NCBI GenBank assembly: GCA_963575745.1
Contig: CAUYUJ010012113.1
Location: 392,559-456,558, forward strand
DNA length: 64,000 bases
From: Prorocentrum cordatum
Lineage: Eukaryota; Sar; Dinophyceae; Prorocentrales; Prorocentraceae
Direction: 5' to 3'
The notes beneath the pieces are model-generated. The model saw nothing but the letters and a program-made list of their open reading frames with translations, was not told where the DNA came from and did no database searches. Position 1 is the stretch's first letter. Each line of letters starts with the position of its first letter. This document shows, one piece after another, positions 63,603 to 64,000 of this stretch. The translations under genes and the position numbers were made by a program.

Positions 63603-64000
63603 GCGGTTCGCGTCGTCGCCCCGCGGATGCGGTGCGACCCCCCTCGCGAACGCCCGCTGCTCGCCGCTCCGCGACTGCGCAGCGTCGTGCCAGGCGACAC
63701 CCGCTGCTATTACATACTTTCCGCTGCCATCCGCTGCCTCGCGTGATCCTCGACGAAGGCAAGTGGGACTTCCTTCGCGTCTGTGCGGGGCGCCGCTGCA
63801 AGGCGCAGGCCAGTCCGGTCAAGCAGCTCGCGCTGCAGCGTTTCTGCCACTTCTGGTCGGTCATGCCCCTGATGTGGCTCGTGAGCGATTTTCCTCTCAA
63901 CGGGCCCTGCAGCACGGTCGTCGTCCACGACCCGCACGGGGGCCACGCAGTCCGAAGGTCGCGGCAAGCTCCGCGCGTGCGGGGCCCCCCTCGTCATCGC
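63603..64000 (-). pseudogene. LINE upstream region running off the right edge
   Basis: The frame at 63,710-63,997 reads APVRVVDDD, HDRPEVAETLQRELLDRTGL and PLAFVEDHARQR. It resembles the small alpha/beta region before the endonuclease in dinoflagellate LINE ORFs. It is in a different frame from the endonuclease and is incomplete at the window edge. Confidence 0.35.

Noticed and set aside
1-64000. Dinoflagellate spliced-leader relic (CCATTTTGGCTCAAG)
   Set aside because: Looked for on both strands; only partial words such as GCCATTTTGG near 44,986 were seen, without the rest of the leader.

Overview
The window looks like nuclear DNA of a dinoflagellate, probably a GC-rich thecate lineage such as Prorocentrum or Symbiodiniaceae; species cannot be fixed by eye. 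The basis is: protein fragments whose closest remembered relatives are dinoflagellate retroelement and helicase families (DIRS-type pol with a YVDN active site, LINE endonuclease/RT with a C-terminal CxxC domain, PIF1-like helicase C-termini), very long and varied micro- and minisatellites, and no recognisable prokaryotic-style operon or ordinary host gene with a confident full reading frame. I found no rRNA, tRNA, CRISPR array or spliced-leader relic by eye.

Layout. 0-13 kb: mostly non-coding, with two small LINE 3' fragments (284-484 and 5,969-6,091, minus strand), a cluster of perfect hairpins (2.6-2.8 kb) and many minisatellites. 13-21.2 kb: the best-preserved object, a DIRS-like (tyrosine-recombinase) retroelement on the minus strand. 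In coding order it carries a small Cys-rich single-pass membrane protein, a Gag-like protein, a pol ORF (RT, RNase H, then a frameshifted tyrosine recombinase) and a methyltransferase-like ORF. Adjacent ORFs are packed unusually tightly: 5-nt spacing, then an ATGA overlap, then a TAATG overlap. Direct repeats (A, B, C) and GAT microsatellite blocks flank it. 21-35 kb: repeats, an RNase H remnant at 25.5 kb, and a MITE-like inverted-repeat element at 29.6 kb. 35.3-36.2 kb: the last ~305 residues of a LINE (half of an RNase H plus two CxxC zinc motifs), plus strand.

36.7-54.6 kb: almost entirely repetitive. GTAC-rich arrays enclose TAC and TAG blocks of opposite orientation. There are CAGCCT, 73-bp, CTCTGCTG, ATC and CCA arrays, and a dispersed CCAAGAGGC composite repeat with AT-richer cores. 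54.8-56.5 kb: a decayed PIF1-like helicase C-terminus with a Cys-rich tail (minus). 59.7-64 kb: a decayed LINE entering from the right edge (minus), with endonuclease and RT domains and three GC hairpins sharing an NACT loop.

The recognisable genes are nearly all mobile-element genes. In the DIRS-like element the products would fit one replication cycle (Gag particle, cDNA synthesis, recombinase integration, possible DNA methylation), with the membrane protein of unknown role. Frameshifts and stops in most ORFs suggest old copies, or sequencing indels in homopolymers.
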